Origin: Arcuatula senhousia
Lineage: Eukaryota > Mollusca > Bivalvia > Mytilida > Mytilidae
Reading direction: 5' to 3'
Assembly: GCA_963971305.1 (NCBI GenBank)
Contig: OZ020306.1
Span: 41,995,512 to 42,059,511, forward strand
Length of the DNA: 64,000 nt
The position numbers and the translations under genes are program-made. Positions 1 through 11,913 of this stretch are shown here, piece by piece. Under the pieces are notes generated by a model. That model was not told the origin of the DNA. It was given only the letters and a program-made list of their open reading frames with translations, and did not search any database. How positions within the stretch are numbered: the stretch's first letter is position 1; the number at the start of each line of letters is the position of its first letter.

Positions 1-70
1 TCCTTAGACGTGGACACCTTTGATAACACGGCCCCAGATAAACAGCGAAAAACACATTAAACCTTTTTAA

Positions 71-468
71 GAGGCTGTCCATGTGGAAATAAGGCAAAAG
101 TCTAAAGAATCTGGCACATGAAGAATTTTATCCCAGCAAATTTATTATTGTTTTAATGTATTGTTCGACTCATATGTAAAACAAAAATCACCATGATTCG
201 TTTGAAAGTAACATGGATGACTTATGAATCAGCCTTTAAGTTCATGAACAAAGCAACCAACTTTTTCTTATATACAAGAGTTATCTCCCTTTTTCTGTAT
301 ATTTTCAATGCATTCTATATCTTTAAAGTTATCGATGCACTTCAATAAACCAAAAATCTGCATAGTTTTGTGGAATGAATGTTTACCTGATGTGAAATCA
401 ATGAAAATGTTTGAAAGACAAAATTTGTCATGTACCAGTTATTGCCTGGGTTTTGCTTGGACAGCCTC
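71..468. mobile_element. 398-bp MITE with TTAA target duplication
   Basis: Inverted termini GAGGCTGTCCA (start) and TGGACAGCCTC (end) are each flanked by TTAA (67-70 and 469-472). There is no coding capacity. TTAA duplication is typical of piggyBac and Kolobok superfamilies; the terminus does not let me choose. Non-autonomous. Confidence 0.7.
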
Positions 469-472
469 TTAA

Positions 473-1277
473 ATGACAGCAGTATAAGTGGTTGGTAAAA
501 TACTGTAAAAAAGGGAGAGCGTTCTTTTGGAATCCTAGTATTTTAGTCTATAAGCTGGTGCACCCCATGACCCAATGACTTGAAAATTTATTACGTTTCC
601 ATGAGTGTTCATTCAGGTGTGTAATAGCTGCGCTATTGGCATGACGGTCATGACGGCCAGACTGAGAACCGCATTGTTAACTTTGAAGTTTCTGAGTTAC
701 TGGAATTTGTAAACGTACTAGTTTTTGATTAAGTATTGAGGTATATCAAAAGCGCACTACAGTGTAAAAGTTTTGAAACTTTAAATGTGGAACGCAATTA
801 CATGTACGTAGTTGTATTCTTTTCGTATTATAATAAATGGAAAACCTGTTTTAAATTTCAATTCTTTTTTAATACGGATAGGAACGAAAAATTATCCATT
901 CATCTTAAAAGTACATGAATTAAAAGAGGATGGACAAGAATTCCTATTTGTAAATTCTAAATCCTTTAGGAATGAAAATTTCTTACCCGTCCGCCCGCCG
1001 CCCGACAATCACCATTTAATTACCCGCATTTCCGGCAAAAAATGACATTTTACTTGGTAAACATTATCATACATGTCTGGCAACATATAAAATAAACTAA
1101 AAGACTAATCAAGAAATCAAATGTGAAAAAGACAAACAAGTGGTAAGGGATTATTTAAATAAGGCATATAAAAGGAATTCAAGTCAGTTTTTTTTCACGT
1201 AATTGTTAAACATATATTTCCATGATATTGTGACAATAAATGACCGCTTGATTTAATAAATAAAAGAGCCTTAGTCA
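473..1277. other. non-coding stretch, nothing recognised
   Basis: AT-rich DNA with only short chance open frames. I see no exon with splice signals, no repeat structure and no RNA gene here. Confidence 0.5.
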
Positions 1278-1367
1278 GCACGCTCACATACCCAATGAGT
1301 CCACATTGCACGCTCACATACCCATCGCGTCCACATTGCACGCTCACATACCTCACGCGTCCACATT
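1278..1367. repeat. 30-bp tandem repeat, 3 copies
   Basis: Three units of exactly 30 bp start at 1278, 1308 and 1338, each beginning GCACGCTCACATACC and ending in a GTCCACAT block. Divergence is confined to about six positions in the middle. A short minisatellite with no evident function. Confidence 0.85.
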
Positions 1368-2739
1368 TTGGACAAAGATTATCCATTTTGAGTAAGGAAT
1401 CATAATGTCAGAGTTGTTGTCTTTCAAAGTCAGTTCATAAAAAAATTAAAATAAAAAGGCAATAACTCTTTCATGGGTTGTTGGATCATAATCAAAATTT
1501 TCAGAGCTGGTGGATCTTAAGGTGCTGATCTCTTTTGTTCTCAATCAAAATTTTAAAAATCTGTCACCCTTTTACAGTCAGACAGGTGGTGACAAAATAT
1601 TATCTCCCTTGTAAATATTTTGTATGTCTAACTGATCCGAAAAACACATCATTTTGAATGAGGCGGCGAGCTGAAATCACCAACTTAATCTTTTGATTAA
1701 TAAAAAGTAGGCCATGGTTTTTTTCAAGTTCGGGTATAAGTGAATGGACAAACTATTGTTCTTTTTTCTTAGTTAGGATGTTTTACGCATAGAATAATAA
1801 TTTGTGACAAAAAAGGAATGTATTATCTCCAAGGAATAACCGGAACTCTATAAAGATGATAAACATGTTGAATTTAAAAAATAATGGTAAGTGCGACGGG
1901 TTACATACTTTGACAGATGACGACCAATCTTATGCTTTTTTTGTTGACAAAATTTTAAGGAAATCGAAGAAAAATGGTTTTTTTGTCACAAGCAAGTCTA
2001 AAACGTTGCTAGGCAAATGAAGGGAGACGATTACAGTTTTACAAATCGAACAAACCTCACTTAATAGACCTCCCCCTTCTAAAACGTCATTTTACATTTG
2101 CTTATTATCATTTTATTATAAAACCATGCATTATATTAATAAAAAGTAAAATTTAAACAGTTTCACCAGTTAAGGCCTTATATATTGCAGAATTAAAGAA
2201 AAAATATTTTAGGAAGTCGAGTAGACCATTGCTATTTTTAGCTGGGTATGAGATACCCTCAATGTTTATTTATTTTATGAATGAAATTTCTATATTTAGA
2301 AAGGGGGATTCACAAATAACTTATGAAATTAGCACAACTTTGATAATCATTTTTTTCAATACCGCTATAGCGACGGGTTCAGGAATTTTTTTTTCAGAAA
2401 GAATGGAGTCTTATCTGTTGTATATATTTTTTCAGATTTTTAGGAGCATGATGCTTTATTTGTCACAAAGGAAATCAGACCCCATAATATCACTTAACAT
2501 GAGAAATGTGCTTTTTTTCACGCTGCAAATTTAATACACCAAGGCAAATTCGGTGTTGTTTACTTTCATTTTACATATTTTATATCACAATTTATTTTAA
2601 AAGTTGCTCTAATAAACTTTTTAATGCCCATAGTTACTACGTAAACATGCCGAATCAAATTCTACCTTATTTACTGAACAGCGCATATTCTTTTGTCTCG
2701 TTCTGACCACCTTTCTGACTGTTTAGAGTTATTAGCAAA
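1368..2739. other. non-coding AT-rich stretch
   Basis: An open frame of 101 codons at 2229-2534 starts with TTG, is dominated by F/I/S/L and has no recognisable motif, so I regard it as chance. Nothing else was seen. Confidence 0.5.
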
Positions 2740-3428
2740 AAAAATGCAGTTTACCCCAATGTTATATTTTTAGCCACAGCGGCCATGTTTTACGACCAAT
2801 CAAAATCCCCACATCAGTTCTATACACCTGATGCTAATAAACAACTATACCAAGTGTCAGGGGAGTTAACGTTTTCAATGTAATGAGGAAATGCTTTTAA
2901 AATGCTCAATTTTGACGTTCTAAGGGCAATAACTCCTAAAAGGAGAGGTCCTACAACGTTGACCCTCCTACATAGTTTGTAGATCTTGCAAAAAATCAAC
3001 AAAAAATGGCAATAACTCCTACATGGTTTGTTGGATTTTCTTCAAAATTTCAAAGCTGGTAGATCTTGAAGTGCTGATCACTTCAAATCAAAATTTTGAA
3101 ATCTGTCACCGTTTTTGAGTTATTTGCAAACACTGTCATTTTCCCCTATGTTTTATTTTTAGACACAGCAGCCATCTTATACGACCAATCGAAAATCCCC
3201 ACATCAGTTCTATACATCTAATGCTGATTAACAACTATACCAGGTTTGGTTCCAATTGGACTTAGAGTGTCAGAGGAGTTAACGTTTTCAATGAAATGAG
3301 GAAATGCTGTTAAAATGCTCACTTTTGACGTTATAAGGGCAATAACTCCTAAAAGGAGAGGTCCTACAACGTTGACCTTAATTACATATTTTGTAGATCT
3401 TGATCTGCTTAACTATATGCAATTTAAA

Positions 3429-4213
3429 GGATGGGTTGCGATAAGGCCCTATTTTGGCCCATCTATAGGCGAAAAATAAAAAGTATTTCATATCCTGTTA
3501 CTTGATACCTTATTTTGTAGCAAAATGATTGTACTGTGGTAAAAGACTTATTTTAAATACTTTTGCACGATCACAGCTTCGAAAATCGGGTTCAAAATTG
3601 ACCCATTTTGAATGAAAAATCAATCTTGATTTAAAGAAAATTTCTAGGTAGGGCTTCATTAACTTGAAATTCTGTGCTTATATACTTGAAGCCTGTGTTT
3701 AAAATTCTATAAAAGATCCATCATACATATACATCACTTCAACAACAATTTTGAAATTAAAATGACCGCTTATCTCAAGAAAAACGAAGAAAACGGAGAG
3801 ATTTCGCACATTTTTTAACTACTGAGAACAAGTTCAAAAGTTATAGTCTTTTTAAATTTTCAGTATGTCTTGCACGTGGAACCAGCTTGAAATTTTCACA
3901 AATGATGTGTTTTAGTAATACAAGTTTTTGAATACAATATGGAGCTGGTTCCGCGTGCAAGGCTATACTTCCGGGAGGGATATATGTCACTCATTTGCGC
4001 CACTTTCCCATAGGCTCAATGTTAAAATCATTTGCGGTGGTTTATTTCAAGCACCATTAACTAAAGAATAAAGTAATCTTTTCAACTACAGATGTTTATT
4101 TTCAAAAAATAGAAATATTAACCTTTCCATCAAGACATTTTGCAATAGCATTTACTTAATTTTAATTTTGACTTTCGCGGTGGGCTGAAAAAGGGTCTTA
4201 TCGCAACCCATCC
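3429..4213. mobile_element. 785-bp TIR element inserted between AAA and TTT without TSD
   Basis: Terminal inverted repeats: the first 17 bases, GGATGGGTTGCGATAAG, are matched perfectly by the reverse complement of the right end, with weaker similarity to about 33 bp. The left flank is caatttAAA and the right flank TTTctcaaat. A sister copy of the surrounding repeat at about 5006-5022 reads caatttaaatttctcaaat, so the empty site is known and no base was duplicated. Zero-TSD insertion at AAA/TTT is the hallmark reported for the Spy group of DNA transposons. No transposase is present. An internal inverted repeat lies at about 3865-3965. Confidence 0.75.
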
Positions 4214-4439
4214 TTTCTCAAATATCTTGTACAGTTTTCATGATATTGATCTAAACAGGTGCAAAATATGCAAAAAATCAACAAAAATGGCAATAACTCC
4301 TACATGGTTTGTTGGATTTTCTTCAATTTTCAAAGCTGGTAGATCTAGAAGTGCTGATCACTTAAAAAACCTAATTCCAAGAAAATTTTACAGTGTCACA
4401 CTATTCTATGTAACTATATATATTATGGACTTGAAGATC

Positions 4440-4630
4440 GTAATGGAAGAGGGAGGTTTGGCGCCATAAAACCTGGTTTAACCCACCATTTCGTTTGAAA
4501 TGCCTGTACCAAGTCAGGACCATTGCGATCCACCAGTTCTCCGGTATGACTGATTCGTTTTTGTCATTTTCTCTGGACTATGAGATTGATCATTCAAGTT
4601 CGGTAGTTTTGTTATTACCTTTATTCAAAT
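4440..4630. repeat. dispersed repeat fragment (first copy)
   Basis: The segment with ctgtaccaagtcaggaccat, the TGAGATTGATC block and the ttttgttattacctttatt block recurs at 52690-52830 in gene B intron 3. This is a dispersed repeat inserted in the surrounding repeat array; class unknown. Confidence 0.6.
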
Positions 4631-5430
4631 CAAAATTTTAAAATATGTGACCGTTTTTGAGTTATTTGCAAAAACTGTCATTTACCCCTATGTTTTATTT
4701 TTAGACACAGCAGCCATCTTATACGACCAATCGAAAATCCCCACATCAGTTCTATACATCTAATGCTGATTAACAACTACTAGTATACCAAGTTTGGTTC
4801 CATCTAATGCTGATTAACAACTATACCAGGTTTGGTTCCAATTGGACTTAGAGTGTCAGAGGAGTTAACGTTTTCAATGTAATGAGGAAATGCTGTTAAA
4901 ATGCTCACTTTTGACGTTCTAAGGACAATAACTCCTAAAAGGAGAGGTCCTACAACGTTGACCTTAATTACATATTTTGTAGTTCTTGATGTGCTTAACA
5001 ATATGCAATTTAAATTTCTCAAATATCTTGTATAGTTTTCAAGATATTGATCTAAACAGGTGCAAAATTTGCAAAAAAATAAAAAAAAATGGCAACTCCT
5101 ACATGGGTTGTTGGATTTTCTTCAAAATTTTTGGGTAGGTAGATTTTGAGGTGCTGATCACTTAACCGTTGCCAGAATTTCGATATCTGTAGCCGTTTTT
5201 GAGTTATTTGCAAAAAACTGCATTTTACCCCTATGTTCTATTTTTAGCTACGGCGGCCATGTTTTACAACTAATCAAAAACTAAGCACCGAATGCAAATG
5301 AACAACCATACCAAGTTTGGTTGCAATTGGACTTATGGTGTTAGAGGAGTTTAAAAAGTTTACGGACGACGGACGGACGGCTGACGGACGCCAAGTGATG
5401 ACAATAGCTCACATTTGGGTCAGGTGAGCT

Positions 5431-8333
5431 AAAAACCGTAAAAAAGAATTTCTATCAAGATTTTGGTAGGAAAATTCAGCCTATTTAGTGCACTGATAGA
5501 AGTTTACCAAGTAGAGGATTTTTTTACTTGTATGAAGCGTCACCTGAACGCACACTTTGGTCCACTAGGTTTGGCATTAGGGTTTTCGCCTTGTAATCCG
5601 ACATTTCCCTTGCACGACGGTGGCATGCTATATATTAGCAAACCATAGCATATCATAAATTAGAGACTTTGCTCTACAGTGTATCACTGTATTTCTATGA
5701 CAAAGGACAACACATCAAATTTCAAGAGGATGCTGCAGGTAGTTTTCCAGAAAACTGGAACAATATATATGTCCAGTATAGATACAATCTTAGGTTTTGG
5801 GTAAACAGAAAGTAATTTATTTCGGACATACAATCACTTAACATCATATAGTGATATATGTCAAAGATGTTTACCAAATATCAAAAGGCTATGGCATGTA
5901 GTTACCTAGAAAACTGCGACGAAAATTTTGTACAATGTCCAATATATGTGAATTCTTATAGTCTCGATAAAAAGAAAGTAGAAATCGCATAAACTTGATA
6001 TTTTGCGTAGAGTATCAGAGGAGCGAGTCCAATTACGTGGGATTCAAATTAAGGTCTGTCGCTCACCTACTTCCTGTTTAACGAAATTCGGCCATTTTTA
6101 TTTGAACATATTTTTTTTATATTTTAATGTAATTTAGCAATTGAACATTATTTTTTTTTATACAATTTTGCACATGAAGGAAAATATCGAGAAGAATTTA
6201 CTAGAATGTTAGGCACCTAATGGACTAAATTGCAAATGCTCGTGGACTTAAAAGAACAAAAATGCACGCCTCTATAAAAATAAGACCCGTAATGTAATTG
6301 CAGTAAAAAAATTGATTACCCAACCTCCCTACGGTTGCAGCCAAAACTTTTATCGATGGGAAAAGATTATTTACATATGTACACATATCTTCAGCTGTTT
6401 ATAGCTGATTAGAAAGGCATGTTGACACATGTACATATATAAAGACATAAAATCAACTACGATATCCTGAAATAAGACACATTTGTATTATTGTATATAT
6501 CGATGCAAGAAAATTGGAACTTGAATGTTTGTATATGGTTGTCGCTGCAATACCAAGTAAACTATTATGTAGTTGATGAGAAATTGCTACACGCAAATGA
6601 TCGATACCACATTTTGTACTTTGCCTTGAAATCGGCATTTGCTAAATGACGTAGTAGAGATTTCTCAACTTCATACGGTTGCTTTCGTACAACGAAAGGG
6701 GAGCGGTTATTGGTCATACAGTCAAATAAAGATGAAAACAAGCTTATTGTGCACAAGTTTCCCGAAGTAAAGCTAGAATTAAAATATATTTTTAGTTTTG
6801 AATTGATTTTTCTTTTTATATTTTTCAAAAATGTGCTTTTAAATAGAAAATGAACTCAAATTTTTGTTTGGTCTTTAGTTAGACCAACGAATCGTTCTTT
6901 GAAAAGTAACCGTTGAGTAACGGTTGTGTTACGTACCGCAGTGACAAGTGAACACTTCTCAAGGATTAGCTCTAAGATTACCTTAAAAAAATAATCCCCC
7001 TAGCGGACAGGTAAAATTTGAAAAATAAAGTCATTACCAAGAACTAATTTGAAGGAGGGGGGTGTCAGAGTCATTTTTGCGCAGTGCGCCAAAAATATTG
7101 ATAAGAATAATATAAATGCTGGATGTCCGTACGTGTGTGTGGTCCGTAACAATTTTTTGTATGCATCAGATAAATGTATCATGTATTTGTAGACAGGGAT
7201 CTCATATGGTAGAATACGTTTTTAGGTCTGTCGCCTTCATAGGTTAACCGAGCCAACTTAGAATTTTTTTTGCACTCGGCAGGGGACCCAAATTCCGTTC
7301 TTGTTCAATTAGCAGAAATTCTTCTTTATAATATTTTTTCTTCATCGCTCTAACCGTTTAAATCTTTTTCTTTACTTCTGGTTTTCTCAAAATTATTTTC
7401 CTACAAACTAAAATTTATAACGAGAAACAATACAACCCATCCTTTCTCCTTTTCAAGTTTAATGGTTGGCACTTTCATGACTTTTTTTATAATAATATTA
7501 ACTATACATTTTACTCAGATTCTAATGCATCTCAACTTTGTATAGTGTTGGGGAATTCACTTTATCTGTGCACTAAAGCGATCACAAAGACGAACAAAGT
7601 CTATGTCGAGCTTTACCGAACTCTAATATAATAGATAAATTAACGAATTTGCATTCAAAATTTCATTTAACCCTTTACAGTCTTAGTCGGCTCGGAAAAC
7701 ACGAAGTGGGTATAACCCAATGACATTATGCTAAAGCTGTTAACCAAATTGAAAATTAATCCTAACACACGACGCAGAGGATATAAGTTACAAAAATTTT
7801 GAACAAACAGATAGAGACAGACGGATGGACGAAGGACAAGTAATTGGGAATATTTCCCCCTTTTTTAGAAGTGGGGGTATAATTATACTTTTCGATGATG
7901 ATGATAAATTTCATAGAAGAGTAACTAAAGAAAAAATCTAATCGGCTGTTTTTATAGCAGGGCTGTTAAAAAAACCCAAAATATTTATGAAGTCAAAAAT
8001 GAAATGTAACAATCAATTAACCCTAATGCACATTATTATATCCCCGACTGAAAATTAAGGGGGTATTTTATTGAAGGGGTGTTCGTCAGTCCTTCCATTA
8101 AATTTCAGGGTACCCATTTAATATTAGCAACTCCTCCTAAACTTTCTAATAGAATTTCATAAAAAAATACACAATTCTACATGACCAACTGAAAATGTTC
8201 ACTCCTACCTATTTTAAACTTTGTTATGGATAGCGGATGGGGGACAGTGAAATAATTTGTGCCAAGCTGCTCACAGGTTTCTAGTTTCAGATAATTTAGG
8301 AGTTGAAGGTGTTACGAATTTAAATACTATATA
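5431..8333. other. non-coding stretch with one transposon-derived fragment
   Basis: I see no gene. Only 6486-6653 is recognisable (see the separate entry). Short open frames at 5463-5648 and 6565-6828 lack motifs or splice context. Confidence 0.5.
6486..6653. repeat. 168-bp copy of a segment of the tyrosine-recombinase element
   Basis: By eye it is identical to 21853-22015 plus 22470-22474, the stretch between repeats A2 and B1 of the element on the right. It lacks the hAT-like insertion found there, so it serves as the empty-site reference (uninterrupted gctaaatgacgta). Sequence just after it (6653-6720) resembles, inverted, the DNA bordering the left end of that element (about 21125-21180). 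Confidence 0.8.
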
Positions 8334-8480
8334 ATACACTGGATGAAATGTTCAATTTACATAGGTATGCAAATGTACTTTAAATGTATGCAAAGACCAA
8401 CATTTGTATATATTTGCACCATTTTTCCATACATTTGTCAATCATTTACGTCGAGGAAATATATTAATAACTTATACTTT

Positions 8481-8880
8481 CTATGCTCAGGCGGAGTTGT
8501 TAGAGACCGCGATTTAAAATATATTTGAAACTTACTCAAACATTTAGAAAGTTTAATTTTTGCATTGGTTCCAAGTGCTTTTAAATCTTGCGCAAATTAT
8601 AACATTTCAATGGGTATGTAAATTTTAACATTTGCAAGACATTTCCTTAGGTTATCAAACAAGTGCACACTCTGATATTTCTATGCTTAGGCGGAGTTAT
8701 TAGAGACCGCAGTTTAAAATATATTTGAAACCTACTTGAATATTTAGAAAGTTAAATGTTTGCATTGATTCCAAATGCTTTTAAATCTTGTGCAAATTAT
8801 AACATTTCAATGGGTCTGTAAATTTCAACATTTACAAAACATTTCCTTAGGTCATCAAACAAATGCACACTCTGATATTT
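8481..8880. repeat. 200-bp tandem duplication in the left subterminal region
   Basis: Two units of exactly 200 bp (8481-8680 and 8681-8880), both starting CTATGCT(C/T)AGGCGGAGTT and about 90% alike. It lies within the left subterminal region of the 12.5-kb element; such duplications multiply possible transposase-binding sites. Confidence 0.85.
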
Positions 8881-10309
8881 AAGGGGCAAATAAAGACTCA
8901 AATAACCAATGACTTTGTTGAGGTAAGTGAAGGTTAACTTTTGCTTACATTTGAAAGGGTTTGAAATTACAGCTTTAAAAAGCTTTCAATGGGTGAACAA
9001 AACATTAGTTACCCTTACATATAAAAGATGTGCAAAGGTTTGCTATAGGGAAAGCTTTGTGATACGTTTATTAGGGTCTGTTAACATCTGTTAAATCAAA
9101 GATGCTGCTTAGCGTTACATTTGAACGGGTTTTAAATATTATTCAAATTTTTATATTCGAACTATTGTATTAACTTCCGCTATGCCTTTGATTATGTTGT
9201 TTTATTTATCTGCAGATGAACATTTCTGTTATTGCATATAAAAAAACTTCATAAAATTGTGATTAACCTTTACTTGGTCAATAAAATAATGATATGGTTG
9301 CAATGGACAGCCAGGGCACATATTTATTATTTATTATGTGAAAATCAATAATCCGGTACTTGTTATTGCGATGCGGAATCCCAGTGCCGAATAAGCACAA
9401 TTCTCAGTTGGTATTCACTTGTATTTTAATATGCTACAAAGCAAAATAAAATTATTCTTTGAACATACTCGTGATCATAATCCATATAATGATGTAACGG
9501 GTACTCCGAGAATCCGATAGAAGGAATATGCATGTCATTTATATTAAAATATCAGTCTTAATACATGTAATAGTCTTCCAACAATAACTGCCAACTTATT
9601 CCTGAAAATATGTTCATTTTAAAAATGTAATGTCGAAATCATGCGGACATGTTGCTCCTCAAACGGCTTGTTCGTGTTTGAAAATTACAGATAAAGTATA
9701 ACAAATTATACGTGTAGCCTGATTGACAAAAAAATCAACCAATGGAATAACACAATCCTCATTGTCACAAACTGTCCTCCAATCAACTAAATTGTACAAT
9801 GACAGCAGGGTGGTGAAGGGCGTGTTATCGGTAAGGAAGTGTCTGAAGAAGTGTGAAAATACCAAATGTGGCTATATTGTTGTTAGATAATTACAAATTC
9901 AATTGATAATTAATTATCACCAGCTTCCGATAATACCAGCACAATTAGTTTAAACATATTCATTTAAAGATAACAAACATATGGCATTGTTTTAAAAAGT
10001 TAGCGGGTGCTCTTAAAAAGACAAGACGATAATTATTTAAGTCTGCTGCTTCAAATTGATAATATTGTAAATTCATTTCAAACAAGAATATGTCCAAAAG
10101 ACACAATGTCCCATCTCACAATATTGATTTGGGACGGACGGGCCCGATCACTATAGCCCCCCTACTTTCGTACACGTAGATGGTACAAAAGTACAGTATA
10201 ATTGTTTAGTCAGTTTATTCGGTGTTGAAATAAATAATGAGTAAAGTACATGTACTTGTTTTGATATTAAAAGGATTGAACGATTTTTTACAAAAAATGG
10301 AAACCATTG
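8881..10309. other. interior of the 12.5-kb element, nothing recognised
   Basis: Non-coding AT-rich DNA. A 68-codon open frame on the minus strand (9659-9865) has no recognisable motif. Confidence 0.45.
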
Positions 10310-10785
10310 TGGGTTTCGGGTGTCGCATGGGCTGGCAGCATCGCTTTATAAAGCTTGTCGGTAAAAGAACACTTAAGAGTGCCCTAGATCTGAGACCTAT
10401 CGTCGCTCCCGGCCGCGACTGGGATGTGAGAGCGAGGTTGTTGAATGGACCGACCGTTTCATAATACGTGTAAACATTTTAGTAGTCAGGAAACATACGG
10501 CGGAAAACCTGAATGCAAACCATGGTGATGCATCATGTTGGGAAAAAAATGTCACGTTCGTTGAGTAATTTACTTGCACAATTCTTATGCAGAAGGCTTA
10601 ACTGTACGATTTTACCCCCCTTTTCTATTTTACAATTCCAGTTGAAACTCTCCAATCCAATTGTCTACTATATCCCCAATGTTTCCTCTTCATCATCATT
10701 TCATGTTCATTTTTTCATCATGTCCTTTTCATCTCCCTGATAACCTGAAAATTTTCTGCTTGAGAGTAAAGCAATGACTAACTAT
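10310..10785 (+). mobile_element. diverged SINE-like element, family B
   Basis: Collinear with the better copies at 40652-41163 and (inverted) 36012-36442. Shared blocks are aaagcttgtcggtaaaag, the GCGACTGGGATGTG block, aaaaaaatgtcacgttc, the TTCATCATCATTTCATGTTCATT block and the gagtaaagcaa tail. It is strongly diverged and sits inside the 12.5-kb element. Open frames here are by-products. Confidence 0.65.
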
Positions 10786-11686
10786 GCATGCATGTTTGTA
10801 CAAGCCAGAAACTTATGACATGCATTTCATAATTAAACTGAATACTTGTGTTTTTATTAAATACCGGTATGCGTATGATTGTTCATTCAAGAAATATAAT
10901 GTAGATGGATTGTAGACCGTTCAATCAAAGTCGGGGGTCAAGCACAACGTGACAAAAATTGTCCGAAAAGTGGTTCGAAAGCATGATTAAATCTTTAGTT
11001 TATAAGGGTATTTTAATAACAACTCATACATATGCGGACCTTCTACACAAGCTGTCACAGTTTCTTCTTATAGTTTCTAAAATTGCTTACATGCATGTAT
11101 ACCACCAATAGGCGTTTACGCTGCAAAATTTGTCTGCATATCTTCCTTGCAAAATAAACATGGATGAAAACATTACATCCATGCATTACATGTAGTCCAA
11201 ACTATACATATTGAGAAATCTCTGATTCCCATGCAGGTTTCATTACTCAGGCGGTTTTCGTTTTAATATACGATAATGTCTTGTCTTGGAAATTCCAGTC
11301 GTAAGTAGAAAAGGTATCTAGGCAAAGAATACGATTACGACAATACTGTAACAATACGAAATTTTGCCGTAATCGTATATCATATGCCAAGTAAAAATGG
11401 GAGAGCTCCACAGCCATAGGCTTAAGTTGTGTCGGGGGAGATCGTTTATTGAAATTGTCAACTTATTAGCTAGCTTGAACTCCGAATGAATATCTCAACA
11501 CTGTATTTTTTTTATAATAAACACCAACAAGTCAGAATTAATTGGAACATACAGGGGATCATGTGTGTATACATGTAGTTTGATGTTAAATAGCAATGTC
11601 CTCGCCGACGACGGTCTGCTTGCTATAGTTAGCAACTTGCTTAGTACTTCACGTGTAGGCTATTAGCTATGCTTTTAATATGCCTT
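10786..11686. other. interior of the 12.5-kb element, nothing recognised
   Basis: I see no gene, no inverted termini and no tandem repeat in this stretch. Confidence 0.45.
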
Positions 11687-11884
11687 CACTGAGAGAAATA
11701 AATAGTCAAACGGACTATTTTAGTTAGTACATGCTGATAATCAGATAGTCAAATCTAGTTTGACTATGATAAGTAGTCGCCTGTTGATTCACTAATTGAT
11801 CACGTGTGCTAATCTGCACTGCGCCTCTTCCCGCCTCTCTTATCTTTTCTTTGTTTCGAACACGCGTCATTTTGGCCAAGATAG

Positions 11885-11895
11885 CCGCCATATTT
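11885..11895. promoter_or_regulatory. YY1-like GCCGCCATATT site before the mini-gene
   Basis: GCCGCCATATT is the complement of AATATGGCGGC, a match to the YY1 consensus AAnATGGCGGC. It lies about 25 bp upstream of the mini-gene ATG, in a locally GC-richer stretch (11810-11900) that also has a cacgtg. Plausible initiator/promoter; no experimental support. Confidence 0.35.
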
Positions 11896-11913
11896 ACATG
11901 TACGAGAAGAAAG

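Larger units (their letters stand above)
2740..5430. repeat. tandem/dispersed repeat array of about 0.5-kb units
   Basis: At least three related units: about 2740-3140, 3120-4680 (interrupted) and 4680-5400. Shared blocks include the aacgttttcaatg segment (near 2870, 3280 and 4870), the aaaaggagaggtcctacaac segment and the caggtttggttccaattgg segment. The array ends in a GACGGACGG-rich stretch followed by a gctcacatttgggtcaggtg block near 5407-5430. No coding potential. The middle unit carries two insertions, described separately. Such degenerate units occur widely in bivalve genomes (general knowledge); the family name is unknown to me. Confidence 0.7.

Noticed and set aside
1278..1367. CRISPR-like short array
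   Set aside because: Units are contiguous 30-bp tandem repeats without unique spacers, in eukaryotic DNA.
2229..2534. 101-codon open frame
   Set aside because: Starts with TTG, is strongly AT-biased and F/I-rich, and has no motif, splice context or repeat homology.
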